Assembly (NCBI GenBank): GCA_014529385.2
Contig: CM043952.1
Span: 69,257,370-69,321,369, forward strand
Length of the DNA: 64,000 bases
From: Adiantum capillus-veneris
Lineage: Eukaryota > Streptophyta > Polypodiopsida > Polypodiales > Pteridaceae
Direction of reading: 5' to 3'
Positions 62,570 through 64,000 of the stretch are shown here, one piece after another; the stretch's first letter is position 1; each line of letters starts with the position of its first letter. A program made the position numbers and the translations under genes. A model generated the notes under the pieces. The model was not told the DNA's origin. It did not search any database and saw only the letters and a list, made by a program, of their open reading frames with translations.

Positions 62570-64000
62570 ATGGAGCTTGTAGCTCAAGCAACACAGGTGT
62601 TATGTTTTACCTTACTGCCAATTCCGGTTTTGGTTTGTTCTTTGTTGTAATGCTATGCATGGTTGATAAAGATTGGAGCCGTCTATTTTACATTGTATAT
62701 TGGTCATAATCATAAGAAGAACAAACAGTTGCGCCATGGCATGGATGACTTAGGTCTTGAGACCTCGGTTTGCATATAAAATAGGGATGGTCTTTGTTGA
62801 AGACTTGCATGAACGGAGCATTAATTTGTTGCAGGTGGTTGTACTTAACTCTGTACTAACCGCTGATGGTTGCTTGTTACACCATGAAATGATCCTCTTT
62901 TAAACTGTTGTGCAATCACATGATTGGATGGGGTCTTGAGACCTCGTTTTGGTAGCTATTTCTATTGAAACACTGGCACAGACTGAGATTTTTCTTGCAA
63001 GAAGTTATTGGCTCTGTGCTAGCAGCTGAGGGTTGTTCTTTTCACTAATGGTTATCATATCTACATGGCATATTGCGCTGCAGGTGTGTCAGGTAATGTG
63101 TTGCTCTGAACTAGCCGATAAGGGCTGCCTTTTACACTATAAAAAATCTTTGTTGAGCCATCGCATAGTTGGCTTGGGTCTTGACCTTGTGTTGTATTTG
63201 GTAAACGGCTTCTGTCGAACACTTGCAAGGACTGAGTGTTTCTAGCAGGAGGATATAGGCTCTGTGCTAGCAGCTAAGGGTTGTTATTTTCACTAACCGG
63301 TTATCATACTACCTAGTAAATTGCCGATACAGGTGTGTTAGCTTATGGGTTTCCCTGGTCGTAACCACTGCAGATATCTCTTGGATATTCAATGTTTAAA
63401 AAAAAAAAAAGGGGGGGGGGGGGAGCATGAATGGCAGTTCGGAAACTGTTGGACTTTCTCTTTGATAAACTGTTGCCGCACTCGGGCTTATGTACAACAT
63501 CACCATTGGGATTTTATATCAGATAAGGGGACGGGGTGTTTTTTTAAGTACCTATGACTGTTGAAACTATAAGGCATCATACTCAAACAAGGCCGGACAC
63601 TACCGTCCTTTATGGATACTAACAACTTGGCATTCTGAAGGTAAGTATATAGCTGTTACTTTTGGCTTTGAAAAAAAGCTATGGATGGTGATCTATGAGT
63701 CTACTTAGTATAGATGGAGTTTTCGATACTCTGTTGATTGGTCATACTATCATTGTTGTAAAAAGGGAGATTATTCATTAACATCTTTTGATACCATTGG
63801 GCATCTTACACAGGTTAAGTCTTTCTTGACCTCTCGTTGTGTAAAGGAATACCAATGACACCTTTGAGATTGTTACTCCTAAAGGTAAGTATATGGTTAC
63901 TACTGCAAAGCATAGCTACCAAGCTATGGTGTAAAAAAATAGATCTCACGATGGTTAAATTCATATATGGGTTCTTGGTGGGCTTCACAGCTCAGTATAA
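62570..64000 (+). other. Imperfect tandem repeats (about 250 bp) with splice-like signals
   Basis: The block gctctgtgctagcagct(g/a)agggttgtt recurs at about 63010 and 63250, ttgg(g/c)..gtcttgagacctcg at 62750, 62930 and in weaker form 63170, and cactgagtgtttc-type words at about 62975 and 63228. Near the window end gaaggtaagtatatag (63638) and aaaggtaagtatatgg (63891) lie 253 bp apart, each following ggcatc(a/t)tac. No open frame longer than 70 codons is credible. Could be duplicated exons, a small-RNA cluster or simple decay. Confidence 0.35.

Overview
This window looks like nuclear DNA of a land plant with a large, retrotransposon-rich genome. Evidence: Ty1/copia and Ty3/gypsy-type LTR elements primed by the plant initiator-Met tRNA site TGGTATCAGAGC, LINEs with zinc-finger RT tails, PPR pseudogene fragments carrying the ADMYAKCG-type motif, GT/AG introns of very large size, a nuclear-envelope KASH protein of the plant SINE1/2 type and a plastid-type DUF3598 protein. 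The style (huge introns, long GA microsatellites, abundant LINEs) suggests a fern or another large-genome lineage, but no marker here proves the species.

Layout. 1-16182: tandem array of a non-autonomous LTR retrotransposon, period 4752 bp, LTR-internal-LTR-internal, at least four 1.24-kb LTRs, near identical, each unit encoding only a gag-type protein. 16183-21182: a nest of an LTR fragment, a solo LTR with target duplication GAATC split by a 5'-truncated poly(A) LINE, a gypsy RT scrap and a second, older LINE copy. 21774-21963, 48566-48712 and 48914-49186: the last three exons of a DUF3598 (BFA1-like) gene, separated by a 26.6-kb intron holding most of the repeats: two minus-strand LINEs (23.07-25.2 and 25.2-29.18 kb), a deletion derivative of the array element (29296-33756), PPR and DUF4283 fragments, a complete 5.98-kb LTR element with TSD GATAT (35968-41947), LINE/SINE pieces (42.3-43.8 kb) and a complete 4.0-kb gag-pro element with TSD CCCAC (44001-48009).

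50026-52489 (minus): a two-exon gene for a SINE1-like armadillo-repeat KASH protein ending in PPT. A tRNA-derived SINE retroposon follows at about 52.85-53.13 kb. 54476-60027 (minus): a complete Ty1/copia element, 192-bp LTRs, TSD CTTAG, inserted into a decayed PPR pseudogene. 61990-62193: GA, CT and CA microsatellites. 62.4-64.0 kb: a possible promoter followed by imperfect repeats with splice-site-like signals, unresolved.

The strongest unexplained signals are (i) the head-to-tail retrotransposon array whose last LTR alone is divergent; (ii) in the best preserved element reading frames (array gag, LINE, copia), all six internal stops are TAG, one of them directly opposite CAG in a paralogous LINE; (iii) a gag-only element family that keeps a His/Asp/Glu-rich C-terminal region even when zinc knuckle and protease are deleted; and (iv) the extreme intron of the DUF3598 gene. 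Only the copia element still encodes a full enzyme set among the LTR elements, so the gag-only families must have been mobilised by partners outside the window.
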